NCBI RefSeq assembly: GCF_031755915.1
Contig: NC_083386.1
Span: forward strand, 9,610,001-9,674,000
DNA length: 64,000 bases
DNA from: Ziziphus jujuba
Lineage: Eukaryota; Streptophyta; Magnoliopsida; Rosales; Rhamnaceae
Reading direction: 5' to 3'
Position numbers and translations under genes: made by a program
In this document: positions 10,771-23,589 of the stretch, one piece after another
How the letters are laid out: the number at the start of each line of letters is the position of its first letter
Position numbering within the stretch: position 1 is the stretch's first letter
Notes under the pieces: generated by a model
Told to the model about the DNA's origin: nothing
The model's input: the letters and a program-made list of their open reading frames with translations, nothing else
Databases searched by the model: none

Positions 10771-12861
10771 AAATCAACTGGAACTCAAAATTATCAGATC
10801 AAGTGGACTTCAAAATCATTGAATATATTTGTTAATTTGAATTGGACACCAAAAATATTTTAATGGTGCCAGCCTCAAAAATTTTGGTGGGTCTGTCGCT
10901 ATTGTGACATGACTCTTTTTACTTTTTTAATTCATTTTTTTAAAAAAAGTTTAACTTTCTAGTTTTGATAAAAACATGATTCATATAAAAAAATGGAATA
11001 GTGCTACACATACCAACTTATTTATCAGTTTTATTATCAAAAAAAAAAAAAACTTATTTATTAGTTTTTGTAACAAATGATGTGTCAATATATTAATAGT
11101 TAATTAAAAGATTAATATCTGAAGCAAATATGGATAAACCCTTAAATTGATCAAAAACAAATAATATATATCATGACAATTACATTTTATCAAGTTGATC
11201 TGATGGTTTTATTATTACAATTTGTTTTTTGGATCATTTTAATAACTAGAATTTACAATTTAATTTATAGATCATCGACAATTTTATAAATTCATTTATC
11301 CCATATAAAATTTTAATATATTAGTAAACCTATATTAAGTTATTTATTAATTTTTAAATCTCAATTATTGAAGCAATTTAAAAATTTATAATTAAAGATA
11401 TGATAATAAAATCAAATAAGATCAACCGGATGTGAGTCTGTCTTTAAATCATAATGTAATTTGCTATAACAGCTATTAGTAAGCAAGTTGGTAGTTGTAG
11501 TCTTTTCAAAAGAGTTTTGAGTTTGAATCCCAATTTCAATAGAAAGAAAAAAATAAAAACAAGTTAGGTGCTTGTACTTATACATATGGATATATATATA
11601 TATATATATGTATTCTACATGCAAACAGTCAAATCTAAAACAGGGATCCAACATTTTAATTGATAGTTTGAAATTTATTCAGCCAATGACATATAAAATA
11701 AACTAAAAAATGAGTTGGTAATTTCCTGGAACAAATTAATAGATGAAAGAAAAAATTATATAACTCCTTGGAGGACGACTGAGATCGATAGTGATATGCC
11801 ACCTAAATAGACCAGACTTCTAATTGGTCAAGTATATATTAATCCAAACATCAATAACATCTATATATAGGTGTTTAAATTTTTTTTCCTTTTACCTTTT
11901 GCTTCATCCAACACATAAGTTGTACATTGAATATATATAATGGTCTGAAATCTGAAAACAATCAAATTCCCAGGACAAAGTTGCGGTCACTTCAATTTAT
12001 CTATTAGAGACTTTTTTTGCGCAGAGAGGTTTTCTTTAAAGAAACGTCAGTTTCAAATTTAATATTCAAGGAAGTTTTCCCATCGGAAAAGATAACTACA
12101 GTTTCTAGTATGTTTTTCACATTGTTCTTGGCTATGATAGCAAATTTCCGCATCCTACACATTCAGCAGATATATAACCAACCAAAATAAAATCAAATAA
12201 AATCTCCACGTTTTCTATTTATATCCAAGTAATGTATTTCACATGCATTCACAGAACTCTTATCTACAAATGAAAAATCATACTAGATGTATAAATTTGT
12301 GACAAAAAAGGAATTTTATATCACTAACTTAAATAGAACCAAATTTCAACGAGAATTCTTTTCTTTTTTCATATATATATATATATATATTTTTTTTTTT
12401 TTGGTGTGTTGAGGCTACAGTGACTGGCCAGCCACAAATAAATTTCATGATTAAAATTATATTTTGTGATTAAAACAATTTTGCATTGGTTGCACTTAGT
12501 GACGAATACATCTAATATGTAACAAAAAAAGTGACATATTTTTCAACGAATATATTAGAAACAATTTTTCATTTTGTAACTATATTTTCATTTTTTATTA
12601 GTGAATTAGAAAGATCCAAAGCAGGAAAAAAAAAAAAAATTCTTATTTAGCTTAAAGATGAAAAGATTTCTTCAATTGCAAGTGTCGGATATCTTCCCCC
12701 TCAATTATTTAGCCAGAGGAAATGTAAAAACATTTATAGCCTTTGTGATCAATATATATAATATGGTAATCTAAAAAAATACACATTTGGTTTGGATGAA
12801 AAAAGTATAGAGAGGGAAACAAGAAAAATAACTAAAACAGAAATATAGTTTTGGTGAGAGA
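10771..12861. other. AT-rich intergenic region
   Basis: Both strands are rich in stop codons with no recognisable protein. It holds short (TA)n tracts (about 11590 and 12371) and poly-A/T runs. I see no gene, RNA gene or element end here. Confidence 0.6.
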
Positions 12862-13176
12862 TTAAGACAATTTGTCTCTCGTCAACCATTCTTGAACCTC
12901 TGCTTCAACACATTTTTCCCATTCCTCTTTTCCAGTACATTTAGCAAAAGCCTCTTCGTCGCAAGCTGCAAGTACCACAAGTTCATGGGTCATTTCACCA
13001 ATTCGAATGCGACGTATTTCGCTCATAAAACTCTGGGTTGTTGGTAACTTAGGATTAGATGGAGGAGGATTATAAGAAGAAAAAGTGTTAGAACAAGGAT
13101 GATGATTACGATTGACATCTTTGGTAGCCTTCAGAACAGCCATCAAAGGCATATAATTTGACATCATGATCATCAT
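12862..13176 (-). CDS. Unrecognised small, possibly secreted protein (about 104 residues)
   Basis: A single open frame starting at the first ATG (13176); further in-frame ATGs lie within the first 12 codons. The N-terminus is methionine-rich and hydrophobic (MMIMMSNYMPLMAVLKA) and could be a signal peptide or anchor. A Ser/Pro/Asn-rich middle follows, then an acidic C-terminal half with three cysteines in CX7CX8C spacing, ending EWLTRDKLS. The frame stays open upstream to a stop at about 13260 but has no ATG there. It lacks the PSK, CLE, CEP and RALF motifs I know. Support for reality comes from fragments of a related sequence at 35304-35360 and 57951-58006, just before pseudogene copies B and D. 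The function is unknown. Confidence 0.55.
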   Translation of the reverse strand: MMIMMSNYMPLMAVLKATKDVNRNHHPCSNTFSSYNPPPSNPKLPTTQSFMSEIRRIRIGEMTHELVVLAACDEEAFAKCTGKEEWEKCVEAEVQEWLTRDKLS

Positions 13177-15481
13177 CAAAATGACTACTAATGTTACTCT
13201 TATACGTTTGCCGTCCAGGATAAACTTAATTCCTTTGTCTCTCTTTTCTTTTTGATCTAGTTAAAAAAAAAAAAAAAAATTCTACATATTTTAATTCCAT
13301 GATAATTTATATGCCAAATCTTTAATTGTATTATTTTAAGATCTTTTTATTAGTTTTATTATTATTATTTTTTTAGAAATATTTGGTTAATTCTCATTAA
13401 TTCATTCAAACAAGTGTTAGGCTAGGTCAACATATGCATGCCAATTAAGATGAAATTAATGTAGGGTAAAAGTAGGTAATATACTAAAATTATTCTCCAA
13501 TATCTTGCTCTTGTTTTTAACTTAACTAATTAATTCTTTTATCAAAAACAAACAAACAAAAACAGTGAAAGAAAATATTCCTTATATGTATATATTAAGA
13601 TTTTGCTTTGTATATATGAATGTCTTGTATTTCTTATAAAAAAAGGGTATGTATACTAACAGTAGAATTCTTTGGAGTTCTTTTGAATGCCAATTAACTA
13701 ATTCAGTTAATTTTTTGGTGCATTTATTAATTAACTATCTAAAAACTTTCTTTTTCGCTCTAATAAAACAAGGTTTTATTCACACCTATAAACTTCTTTG
13801 GTCAAAACCTCGTCTGATGTGTATAAATTAATTTATTGTGATAGCCTTTTAAGATCTGGCCCATTTTCCTTCCTCTCCATTTATACCCTCGTCTGGTCTT
13901 TTTTTTTTTTTTTTTTTTCCCTTTAATTTTCTAGAAAGCCTCTCTCACTCCTTCCTCTCTCCATTATTACTTTACATTTCTCATCCTTTTCCTTCTATTC
14001 TATTACATAGTAGCTGAATGAATTAAACAAGACTATTTTGTTGGTTTCTGCATATTATAATTTATAACTATGCATAAGCTGCTTGTAAGCCCTAAGAGAA
14101 CAATGACTGTTCATATATTTTGCTCATATAATTATTCACTTCACCAATTGAAAGCATGAAATTGGATAGAGTGTATCTCACTGTCTCCTTTTATGTTTAT
14201 TTTATTATATGTTACATATGCAAGCCTATGTAATTAGGTAGGTTATGCACGGCCTTGTTTATGTTTCCTGTCATAGCCAATTAGGGGTCACGTTGGCCTT
14301 TAACCATCTCTCTTAAACAGAACTGTGTCTAACATTCAGTTTTTAAAGAAAAAAGAAATGGCAAAAATCTTGTTAGTTTAAGAAGACCATTCCTAATATA
14401 TACCTTGCAGAAGACCAAGGGCTAAATTATTTAGTAAAAATAAAAATAAATAATTTAAAGAAAGCGACTTCTAATTAACATATAGTAGGGGAATCAAAAC
14501 ATCTTATCAAAAGTTAATAAATTTGATGCACCCAAAAATTTCTCTCTTCAAGATACATTCTCTTATTTTGTCTTGAAAATCCAATTCTATTAATATCTCT
14601 GAGTTTCCTCTCTGTTTTTCTCTCTATCTCTTTTTCTCAAAAACTGTGCCCATACTTATGGTCATAATTGTATATCTTGCAACTCTTTAAGTAAACCCAT
14701 GTTGTGGGTATCAAATATAATATTGGGTCAACTTGAAGGAGTGATAGATTTTATGGCAAGGTAAGCATCTCTCCATCCTAATTGCGTTCAGTATTTTGTT
14801 TAGTTTTTTGAATTGGTAATGAAGATAACCGATGCTTTAATTAATACTTCAATACACTTCTTTTAATTACCAATTTTATTATTAGAAAAGAGGTTTGTTC
14901 TTAGTATTATACTAAGGTATTTGATAAACATATTACCAAAAAAAAGGTATTTGACAAATATTATTTTTATTATTGAATGAATATATCCAACAATGTGTAA
15001 ATGATGGGCAAAACTACCCATAATTTCTCAATGGTGAATATATTAGCAAAACTAGTAATCAGTACAAATTGGTATGCCCAACATTGTTAGAATATTAATA
15101 TATATATATATATATATTCAAGTCTGAAAATGGAAATCATTTGGTCATGTATATCATAAAAAAATAAAACTTCTGAAAAAGACTCTGTGACATCATATAC
15201 CAATAAAATTTTGAATTCATAATTTTTCTTTCTAATGTAACAATTGCATAGACACCAAATGAATGTTTATACATATCCGGATGCTATTGAATTCATTCAT
15301 GTATTTTTTTTCCCCTCTCTACTACAGATTGTTTAGCTAAAATCATTTTTCTTTGTTAAAGGTATATGAATTAATTGAAATCATTCTTAATTTGTCCCGT
15401 AGTGGACAGCTGAGGTTCTGTCTTTAGTACCAGGTTTCGGGCAACTTCTTAATATCCTAACTAGGATTATAACCCCTAATT
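13177..15481. other. Intergenic region between the small gene and the array
   Basis: No coding exon is recognised. Pyrimidine-rich blocks at about 13895-14000 and 14540-14640, followed by ATGGCAAG|GTAAGC near 14755, look like plant leader sequence with a splice donor, but no downstream coding exon can be joined to them. The rest is AT-rich. Confidence 0.4.
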
Positions 15482-15499
15482 AAACCTGGTACCAGGTTT
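15482..15499. repeat. Perfect 18-bp palindrome at the left edge of copy A
   Basis: AAACCTGGTACCAGGTTT is its own reverse complement. Further copies of the half-site ACCAGGT lie within 90 bases (about 15430-15515). Sequence similarity to the other NT-C2 copies begins just to its right. Confidence 0.85.
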
Positions 15500-16617
15500 C
15501 AGGTACCAGGTTCTTCATTATGCTCTGTTTCTCTTACTAATAATTTCTTCCACATGGCAAAGGTAAAGGGAAGAGAAACAAAAATTCTCAAACATTTCCA
15601 TGTCGACAAAAACCTGTTACCATTTTTTTTTTTTTATATATATTTTCATCTATGTGCTATATATATTTTTTTCCCTTCCATGTGATTTCCCTTGGTCAGT
15701 TTAACAAATTTTCTTAAATATTTCTAAATGGATCCTAAACTTCAATCACAACCTTAAACTAAATATTTTTTATCTATTAGCTATCAGTGGAATATACATT
15801 TTTTATTATAAGAAAGTGACCCCTTGGTCTCCCTTTTCTTGCATGCAGCTGAAAATTCAGTGCCTAAAACCAAGAACAAAGCTCAGGTTTGTATTTTCAA
15901 TACAAAATTTTTTATGTTCTACTCTAGAAATTTGCCATTTTGATCTATGAATATGAAGTACTACTGACTTTTTTTATATCTTCTAAAGGGATGAGCAATG
16001 GGAAGACTTAAATTCATACATGGAGGAGATTGAATGTTGATTATGATGGCATAGATAATAAATCAGATGTATCTGACAGTGCATTCACCAGGAGAGCTCG
16101 ACCCTAGTATACAATCACTGTGAAAATACAAATATTCTCGGAGAAATATGCAGGGGTACGTTTATGTACCTTGCTTTCGATGTGAATTATTTCATAGTCA
16201 GCTAGCCTTGTTTCCACCTTTGTAATAAAAGCACTTCCAATTTCACAACACACAGAAGAAAAGAAATGCAATCTGATCGATAATTTTATATAAATAAATA
16301 AATAAATATATATATATATATATGCTGAGAATATGAAGATCATGCATCTAATTTCAAAATGCTGACATTCATCATGGTAGCCTAGCTAGGCTATAATATA
16401 CAGATATATGTATATATAACATATATTTTACTTTGGTATATATTTTTACTTTGGGATATAGCCTTTGACTTCTATATAATTTGCTTAACAGAGTTTTTCT
16501 TCTTTGCTACAGGATAAAAGTAGCTTTGGCTCCGTAGAGGACTCTTTGCTTCACCAACAGATAAATTGAATAATCTAAATGGAAGGAAGGATTCAAATGG
16601 CACTAACTTAATTTTGG

Positions 16618-16839
16618 ACTAATCATTCTAGATCAAACAGCTCAAACTTTTCTTCGAAGGTCTCAGGCTCGGGAAGGCATTCTCAAAAGCAAAGAGAAGA
16701 TCCGGGACAAGATTTGGGACAAGTTTTAACTAATCATTCTAGATCAAACAGCTCAACCTTTTCTTCGAAAGTCTCAGGCTCAGGAAGCCATTATCAAAGG
16801 CAAAGAGAGGATTAGTGACGAGTTTCGAATGCTTCTTCA
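16618..16839 (+). repeat. 111-bp tandem duplication within copy A
   Basis: The segment starting ACTAATCATTCTAGATC occurs twice, 111 bases (37 codons) apart. Copy B has this segment only once (about 37459-37580), so the duplication arose in copy A. Confidence 0.8.
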
Positions 16840-17524
16840 TTACCATTATAGAAAACTTATTCATCTAAAGACTTCCTAGATGCTGCAGAAACTACAATTG
16901 AGTTGCTCAAGGCAGAGGCCAACATGTGGGAACAAAACACTCGAAAGCTAATGATTGATCTCGAAAGGTTGAGAAAGGAACTATATGATCAATCAAAAAA
17001 GCGGGCTAGTCTTGAAGCAGAGCTTTTCGAATTGTATATGCAATGTGTCAACATGAAGCAGGAAATCAAACAGCTGAATACCTTGTTGTACGAAGCAAGA
17101 GCTACGCGAATGGATGATACACAAAAAGAATTGGAAGATGAGTTAAAGTTTCAGAAAGAATCAATTGTTAATTTGTCAATGCAGCTGAAGAAAAGCATAG
17201 AAGCAAACGGTGAGCTTGTTTCTGTTGTTCAGGAACACGAAGGTACTATCGAAAAGCAAAAGACAGAGCTCAACAAACTGACAGTGGCTAAGTCACAATT
17301 TGAAGAAATCCAGAGTAAACAGTTTCAGGACCAAGAAAACTTGGAAAGTAAAATCCACTTTCTTTAGAAAACTCTGGTGGAGAAAAGCCATAAGATAGAG
17401 ATCGAACGAAGTTTTAGAAGCCAAACTATATTGGAATTGGAAGCAGAATGGAGTTCTAAAGTAGCAGAAAAAGAGGAGGAGATCATCAAAATGGAAGCAA
17501 AATGTCATGATGCTAATGATTTAA

Positions 17525-17946
17525 TGAAGGATATTCAACATTGACTTGAGTTTCTAGAATTATCTATAGTTGGACAGCAAGTACAGCTTTGGAATTGGTG
17601 AAGAAAATATCCAAGCTTGCAATGTGGAGCACCGGCCTTGAGGAGAAATCCACAAGCTTTGAGTAACTTGTTAAACCGACATGGGCAAGCTATATAAAGA
17701 GAAGATGGGCTGCCATGTAATGCAAGCTAGCAAGGGAGCTCCAAGGAGGCTCTCCATTAGTGTGACTGAGAGCAAAGTTTTGGTAGAATACTAACGTAAG
17801 TGGTGTACAAATGTAGTGGGTTAATGTAAACGTGGGCCCGGTTTAGTGTGTCCTAGGTGGCTGTAGTAACATGTGGGTATGCTATTTGTATGTAAAGGTC
17901 ATGTAAATTTATTAGTATAATATAAGTGATTATTTTTTCCTTTACA
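17525..17946 (+). mobile_element. 422-bp solo LTR with TTTAA target duplication
   Basis: Starts TGAAGGATATTC and ends TTCCTTTACA (TG...CA), flanked by TTTAA at 17520-17524 and 17947-17951. Copy C has the uninterrupted site at about 44620-44640, which confirms insertion. A TATA-like GCTATATAAAGAG lies at about 17688, so the plus orientation is likely. The size and 5-bp duplication suit a Ty1/copia LTR; the family is not identified. Confidence 0.72.
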
Positions 17947-20900
17947 TTTAAGAGAGAAGACTTCTGAAGAAATAGAAACTTTTAGGACAGAAGGTGCAGA
18001 AGTTAGGGACAGAATGTGTTCAACTCGCAAAAGGAAACTCGAATCTTCAACATGAACTCGATGAGCTTCCTCGAAAATCTGAATACGAAGTAAGCAAACT
18101 GAAATCCCAAGTGTGTGAACTTGAAGAGGAGCTGAAGAAAAACAATATTCTCATCAAAAGAAAAAGAAGTTTCTGCCACTGATTTACAGTCTCATTGCAC
18201 AAATCTCAAAAACAAGAGTGCATACCTGGACCATGAGTTGCAAACTTTCAAGGACAAAGCTTGTTCTCTTGATGATGAACCTTGTAAAGTTCATGCTAAA
18301 GCAAAAGAGCAAGAAAATCATATAGAAAACTCGGAAATTTCCTTCTCAGCTGCCGCCACTAAGATGTATGGGCTATTCTGCTAGTTAAATGAGCAGCTTC
18401 AACTTTCTATTGAGAATATTAAAAATCAAAAGCTTACTGCTTTTGAGCGTGAAATTGCGTCTGAGGGTTCAGATGTTTCGGGAGGCACAGATCTATTAAC
18501 AAGCAAGGGGAAGCTGGTGATGTCTTCAATAGTTTGATCCAGAGGAAAAACTGTTTGAAGCAACAATTACTTTATGTGGAAACGAACTCCTTTAGTGAAA
18601 AATACTAAGAACGTTGAAAATAAACTGTGCAGCTATATTTCCAAGAACAATACTCCTTGCAGAACTAGTGAGGAACTCAATTTTCTGCACATAGAATTCG
18701 ATTATGAATCAGCAGAACTGAACGTAGAACCATTGGATAAAGCTTCAGAGACGTAAACACTCACAGATGACAAGATACTGAAAGACTAAGAGGTCGAGGA
18801 TTCAACGTGATGTCAAAGTGAATTGGAGCCTTGGATTGCTTATCCTCCTGGGAGCAAGTGTGCGTTCAAAGGAAGCATGGATTGCTTTTCAAATGAAAGC
18901 AGTACCAAGTCAAAATGCTTGGTTGATTTGCAAAAGATTTAAATGAAAGCAGTACCAATTCAAAGTGCTTGGCTGATTTGTAAAACGATTTGGTAGTTTT
19001 CGATAACAGCATGTATTCCCAGCTTCAATGGAGATGGAGAGCAACTGAAAGGCCACTTATCTGAACTAAAGAAAGAAAATGTTCTGTTACCAGAACGAAT
19101 ATGCGGCTTGGAAGCTGTGTTAAGATATATGGATGATGAAAGAGAGTCGAGTCGTTTTGCACAACAAAACTCAGAATCACATTGCTATGAATCTCCAGGA
19201 TGAGTTTCTGAAAATAGACTATCTGAAAATACAACCTGCAACCAAAAGTCCTAGTCAAGGAGCAGAGCTTGCTTCAGAAATCAAATGGAGAATTAAGAAA
19301 GCATAATATGGAGATAAAGAGCTTTGTGCAGTTTTAGAAGCTGAACCAAGGGAATCACAGAAGCACTTTTCTGATATGCTTAAGGAAATCAAAGATTTAG
19401 ATGCGAAATCTTCATCAATGCTTGAAGGGATAAACTTAAAAGTGAAAGCTATAAATGCACGACTCGATGGATTTCTTCCCGGAAGCGAACATTTGAAAGA
19501 GAAAGTTGCTTTGGAGGAGAGCCAGTTAAATAAGATGCACTAAAAGGAAACGGTTGAAGCTCATAACCTGAAAAGAGAGGTTGAAAACATTATCAAGCAG
19601 ATATCTGCAACTCACGACGAAAATGTGAGAACAGGTTCAGAATCGGTACTCAAAGCCTATTGTTTGAATGCAGATAAAACACTTCTTTAAGCTGCTCTTC
19701 AAGAAATCCAAGGAAACGTTAAGCTATATGAGACCAAGCTTGATCTCCTCCATGTGGAATCTGAAGTGAAGGTAATCAGGATAATGAGTGAACTTGCTGT
19801 CTCCAAAAGAAACCGGGAAATTTTGATGGTTGATCATGAAAAATTATTTAAGATGTTGGAAGACGTTAAATCTAATGAAGAGAAACTGGAGAACACTGTT
19901 ACAAGGATCTAGTTAAAACTCAAAGCTACTGAGTATGATAAGCAGAAACTAGAAGATGAAATTTCCTGCCTGAAAGTTCTACTTCAGAAAGTGGAAGTGT
20001 TCCAGGACGAAGTTTTTGTGCATAAGAGTGCTCTTTGTGCAGCACAATCAGAACAGCAAAGACTAGAAACTTCATTCCAAGCAATACATGGAGACCGTGA
20101 AGAACTGAAACTGAAAGGAATCTCGTGTGTTCAGAAAATATCTAGAATGGAGAAGTCTATCTAAATTAGAGGCCTGCAGACTTAGTAAAGCCGTCACAGA
20201 GGGAAACAGTTTTACAGCTAGAGGGGATCCAAGCGCAAGAGAAGCATTACTCCCCAAGGTTGGTGAGTTGAAGAGTGAATTTGCACGGCTTAAGACAATG
20301 AATATCGAGTTTCAAAGGAGGATAAGATGCCTTGAAGAGGAAAAAGCAGACTGCCTGAAGGAATATCAAGCTCTTGAAGAGGAGCTGAGAATTCTGTCAG
20401 AATTAAGATATAGGACCAAATGGAGTCTGAAAAGGAAAATCTCCCTCATCATCCTGAAATGGAAACCACAAGTACTTCCATGATTCCATCCATGTCGAGT
20501 CGAATAATTCACTACTATGTATCAGATATTTATTCCTCTCATATATTTCTTCAATCTCGTATTGAAACATGTGGTACATGATTTCCTAACCTTGGCTGCT
20601 AAAAATATGCTCGATACAGGAAGATAAAAACAGAAACCTACTCATAAAGATTTCAACAATTGAAATTGATCAGTCACAGCAATTCCCAGATGGTCAAGGA
20701 AAGCCAGACATAGATGAAAAATCAAGGACAGGTTCTACATGCTTTCATTTCTCCAGAATCACTTAAAAAAGAATGTTCAAATTAAGCCTTCTAAACATTT
20801 TTACAGGATATGACTTTTATTTGACAATGGGCTTAGTTAATTTTGTTCTCTCAATATATCTGAATTCTCTGTACCTTTTAGGTTGATAAGAAACAAGATT

Positions 20901-21590
20901 GTGAAACTGGAAATTCTCAAGCTAATGAAATTGATCCAGTCAAGATTCTTCACAGTGAGCTTGCTGACGCTTTAAAATGCAAATGACAGATACAAATCCC
21001 CAACTTGAGAGGTAGGTTGAAATGTGTACACATTTTTATAATTTGAATATTCCAGTTAGTCCATTTAAGTTTGACAAGCAAGGCACTTGACAAATTTTAT
21101 GCATTTTGTTTCTTGTAAATGGTAAAACAATCTATCTGATTGCGATTAAACTGATAGAAAAAAGATTAAATTATTCAAGCTCCAACCCTGTGCTTACTCC
21201 TTCAAATAGTATTTTCTGGTGCTAGTGCTTCATTTCCATACCAGAAAACAGGAAAAATAGTACGGGACATGTTAGTGAAGAAATTAACATTTCCAATCTG
21301 ATTATAGGCGCATATATATATATATATATAGAGAGAGAGGTGCCAAAAGATATTCCAACGGCTTCTTCTGTTCAGTTTGTTATCAAAGGGATAATAGCAC
21401 TGTCAGATCAAGCACAGCACTTGTCAATGAAAAGGAAAATGAGCAGAAGAAAAAGGTAACATCAGAAGAGAAAGAACTAAGAGATATACGCGAAAGCTGC
21501 TACGACATAAGCCTTAAATATGCAGAAGTTGAAGCTGATCGTGAGCAGCTTCCAAGGAAACTCAAGAACAATGAAAAGAAATGGTTCTAA

Positions 21591-22042
21591 TAAAACCCAC
21601 TACGGATCTTGATCTGTTATTTTGTTTTCATTTTTATTGCTGCTTGTTTTTCTCAAAATTGAATTGCCAAGGATTGCCTTGTTTTTTCTTTTTTTCCCCC
21701 TTAATTATTTCTTTTTCTTCCTGCGAAACTCAGAATATAGCCGCAAAGTTATGGTCAGCAAATATATGTGATGTCAGCTTGTGTGTTAAGGCATTCATTC
21801 TTGAATTCAAATCACACGGCAAATATGCACAAACAAAAAGCAAAGGCCAAATTTGACTACTTCATAGCAAAATAAATAATAACATAAAAATATATAAAAT
21901 TATCAACTCAAAAGATTTAATAAGATATTTGAAGCTAGCGATTTATTATATATATATATATATATATAGTTGCAAACCTAGACAGATATTTAAAGCTAGC
22001 CTTAGAGATTTATTAGGGGAAAAACCCTAAATCGATGAAAAG
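21591..22042. other. Spacer between copy A and DEFL1
   Basis: 3' flank of the NT-C2 pseudogene, closely similar to 48840-49583 in the second block. It contains a (TA)n tract near 21948. No gene is seen. Confidence 0.7.
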
Positions 22043-22638
22043 CTACCCAAAACAGCAACATGTTCCTTTGGGATCGGTCCCACTGCTATAACAACGACCA
22101 CCCATCGGAAATCCATTATTTATGCACCAATCATTGCAATTTACCTCACTGCATGTCTTTATGCATATTTTTAATGTTTGGGCGTCCGCTACTGGTCCTG
22201 TTAACATAATTAACGCATTAACAATAACATTTATTATTTAATTATGGCATGCTGTTTAATTTACACTCACTTCAAGTGCTAAAATTTAAAATAATTAGTT
22301 AGTAATATAATTCTAGTTTATTGACAATATTAAAATCCTATTTGAGCAACACTATACACTATACAGTAAAAAATTATTAACAAAGTACAATTAAAGGTTG
22401 ACTCTGGGAAATTATTGAATATCGCTTAATATGGTAGGGTGAACCTATATAGGTTTAGTGATATAATATGGATTTTTATTTTTTATTTTTTATTTTTTAT
22501 TATTATAATTTTTTATTTTTATAATTGCGAGAGTGAGATGGGGGAGAAATCTTTGTTACCTGAAGCCAATAGCAAGGAAATACAGAGAATAACCCAGAAA
22601 ATATGTTTGGTTGCAGCAGAAACCTGATCGGAAGCCAT
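22043..22638 (-). CDS. Defensin-like cysteine-rich secreted peptide DEFL1 (two exons)
   Basis: Exon 1 is 22560-22638 and exon 2 is 22043-22197, joined in phase across a GT-AG intron; 77 residues. Exon 1 encodes a signal peptide (MASDQVSAATKHIFWVILC and a leucine-rich core). The mature part has eight cysteines in the pattern CX3CX4CX3CX10CX10CCC with a GG before cysteine 5, the framework of plant defensin-like (DEFL/LCR) peptides. Such peptides act outside the cell in defence or in pollen-pistil signalling; which applies here is unknown. It lies downstream of copy A in opposite orientation. Its paralogue is DEFL4 (49584-50165). All splice sites, start and stop are intact. It was found by joining exons, because exon 2 alone has no start. 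Confidence 0.83.
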
Positions 22639-22666
22639 ATTGTGCTAATATATTTTATATATATAC

Positions 22667-22716
<50 letters not shown>

Positions 22717-22761
22717 ATACAAATTGAGCTAATATCTATATGAATTTTATTTCTTGTCCTT

Positions 22762-22771
22762 GTTTATATAA
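22762..22771 (-). promoter_or_regulatory. Putative TATA box of DEFL1
   Basis: TTATATAAAC on the minus strand, about 125 bases upstream of the ATG. The same block (GTTTATATAA on the plus strand) precedes the other DEFL genes at 33511, 50241 and 56148, and in slightly changed form at 31613 and 54165. The longer distance here reflects an expanded (TA)n tract. Confidence 0.5.
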
Positions 22772-23589
22772 TAAGTTTTGTAATCTTAATCATTTATTAA
22801 AATACTTGAAATTTTTATGTAAAAGAAGGAAAGCAAAAAGCCTTAATCTTGTCTGTTTTGGTAATGAATTATTTGTATATGTTTCTCTATTTAGATTCTG
22901 TGTTTTGAAAAAAAAAAAATCTATATATATATATATATAGGAAAATTATATAGTGCAAACGATCTGCATGCGAATCTCAGTATTGATGATGGTTTTTGAA
23001 AAAAATATCATCAATACTCATCTTTATGTAATAATATTGATGACAATTTATTCAAAAATCGTCGACAATATTAAGGTCTGTTTGATAAAACCGTGTGGAT
23101 ATCCACACCATAGGGGCCTGTTTGTTTCATCGGATAGTACAGGATTGTATCCCAATCAGATGTTTGGTAGCAACAAATGGCGAAGCGGATAATTTAACCG
23201 CTACAGTGAAATAATCCCCTTCGAGGAGGATTAAACTGACCCGTCTTCCCCCCTGGGTCAGCTTTTTATCCAAAGCTCACTGAAGGTTGTGGTTTCTCTC
23301 TCCAGTGTTTCTTGCTGGTGTCTTTTGCCAGACCATTCTCGCCCGACCGTTCGCATCGCTCCGAGTTGAAACCTCGGTGAGTACTGTTTTTCTTCTTCAG
23401 TCCGTTCGTTTTCCTTCTTCTCCTCCTCCTCCTTCTTCTTCTTCTCCTTCATCTTCTTAATCTTCTTCTTCGTTTTTAATGTGTTTTCTTTATTTTTGAT
23501 TTGCAAAAATTAGGGCATCGTATAATTTTCCATTAAAATGGAACCAATTTCTCTTTTCTATTTTCTTTTTTGTTTTTTTTTGCCCTTTG

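Larger units (their letters stand above)
15520..21590 (+). pseudogene. NT-C2/coiled-coil protein pseudogene, copy A
   Basis: The family (Arabidopsis At1g63300 and At5g41140 type) has an N-terminal EEIG1/EHBP1 C2 domain and a very long coiled coil. Copy A lacks the C2 exons. It keeps a linker with DNKSDVSDS (about 16050), a Ser-rich part (16510-16880), long heptad-repeat blocks (16880-17520, 17950-20480) and the C-terminal module with LRDIRESCYDISLKYAEVE, ending at stop 21588-21590. Stops and frameshifts are frequent (for example 17365, after 18175, 18382, 18754, 19540, 19687, 19910). Unspliced intron-like gaps remain near 20490-20880 and 21010-21390. Two additions are a 111-bp in-frame tandem duplication (16618-16839) and a solo LTR (17525-17946). 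No functional product is possible. The C-terminal match is what identifies the family. Confidence 0.85.

Noticed and set aside
16903..17367. A functional coiled-coil protein from the 154-codon frame in copy A
   Set aside because: It is one surviving piece of a much longer gene; it lacks the C2 domain and is followed by stops and frameshifts on the same strand.
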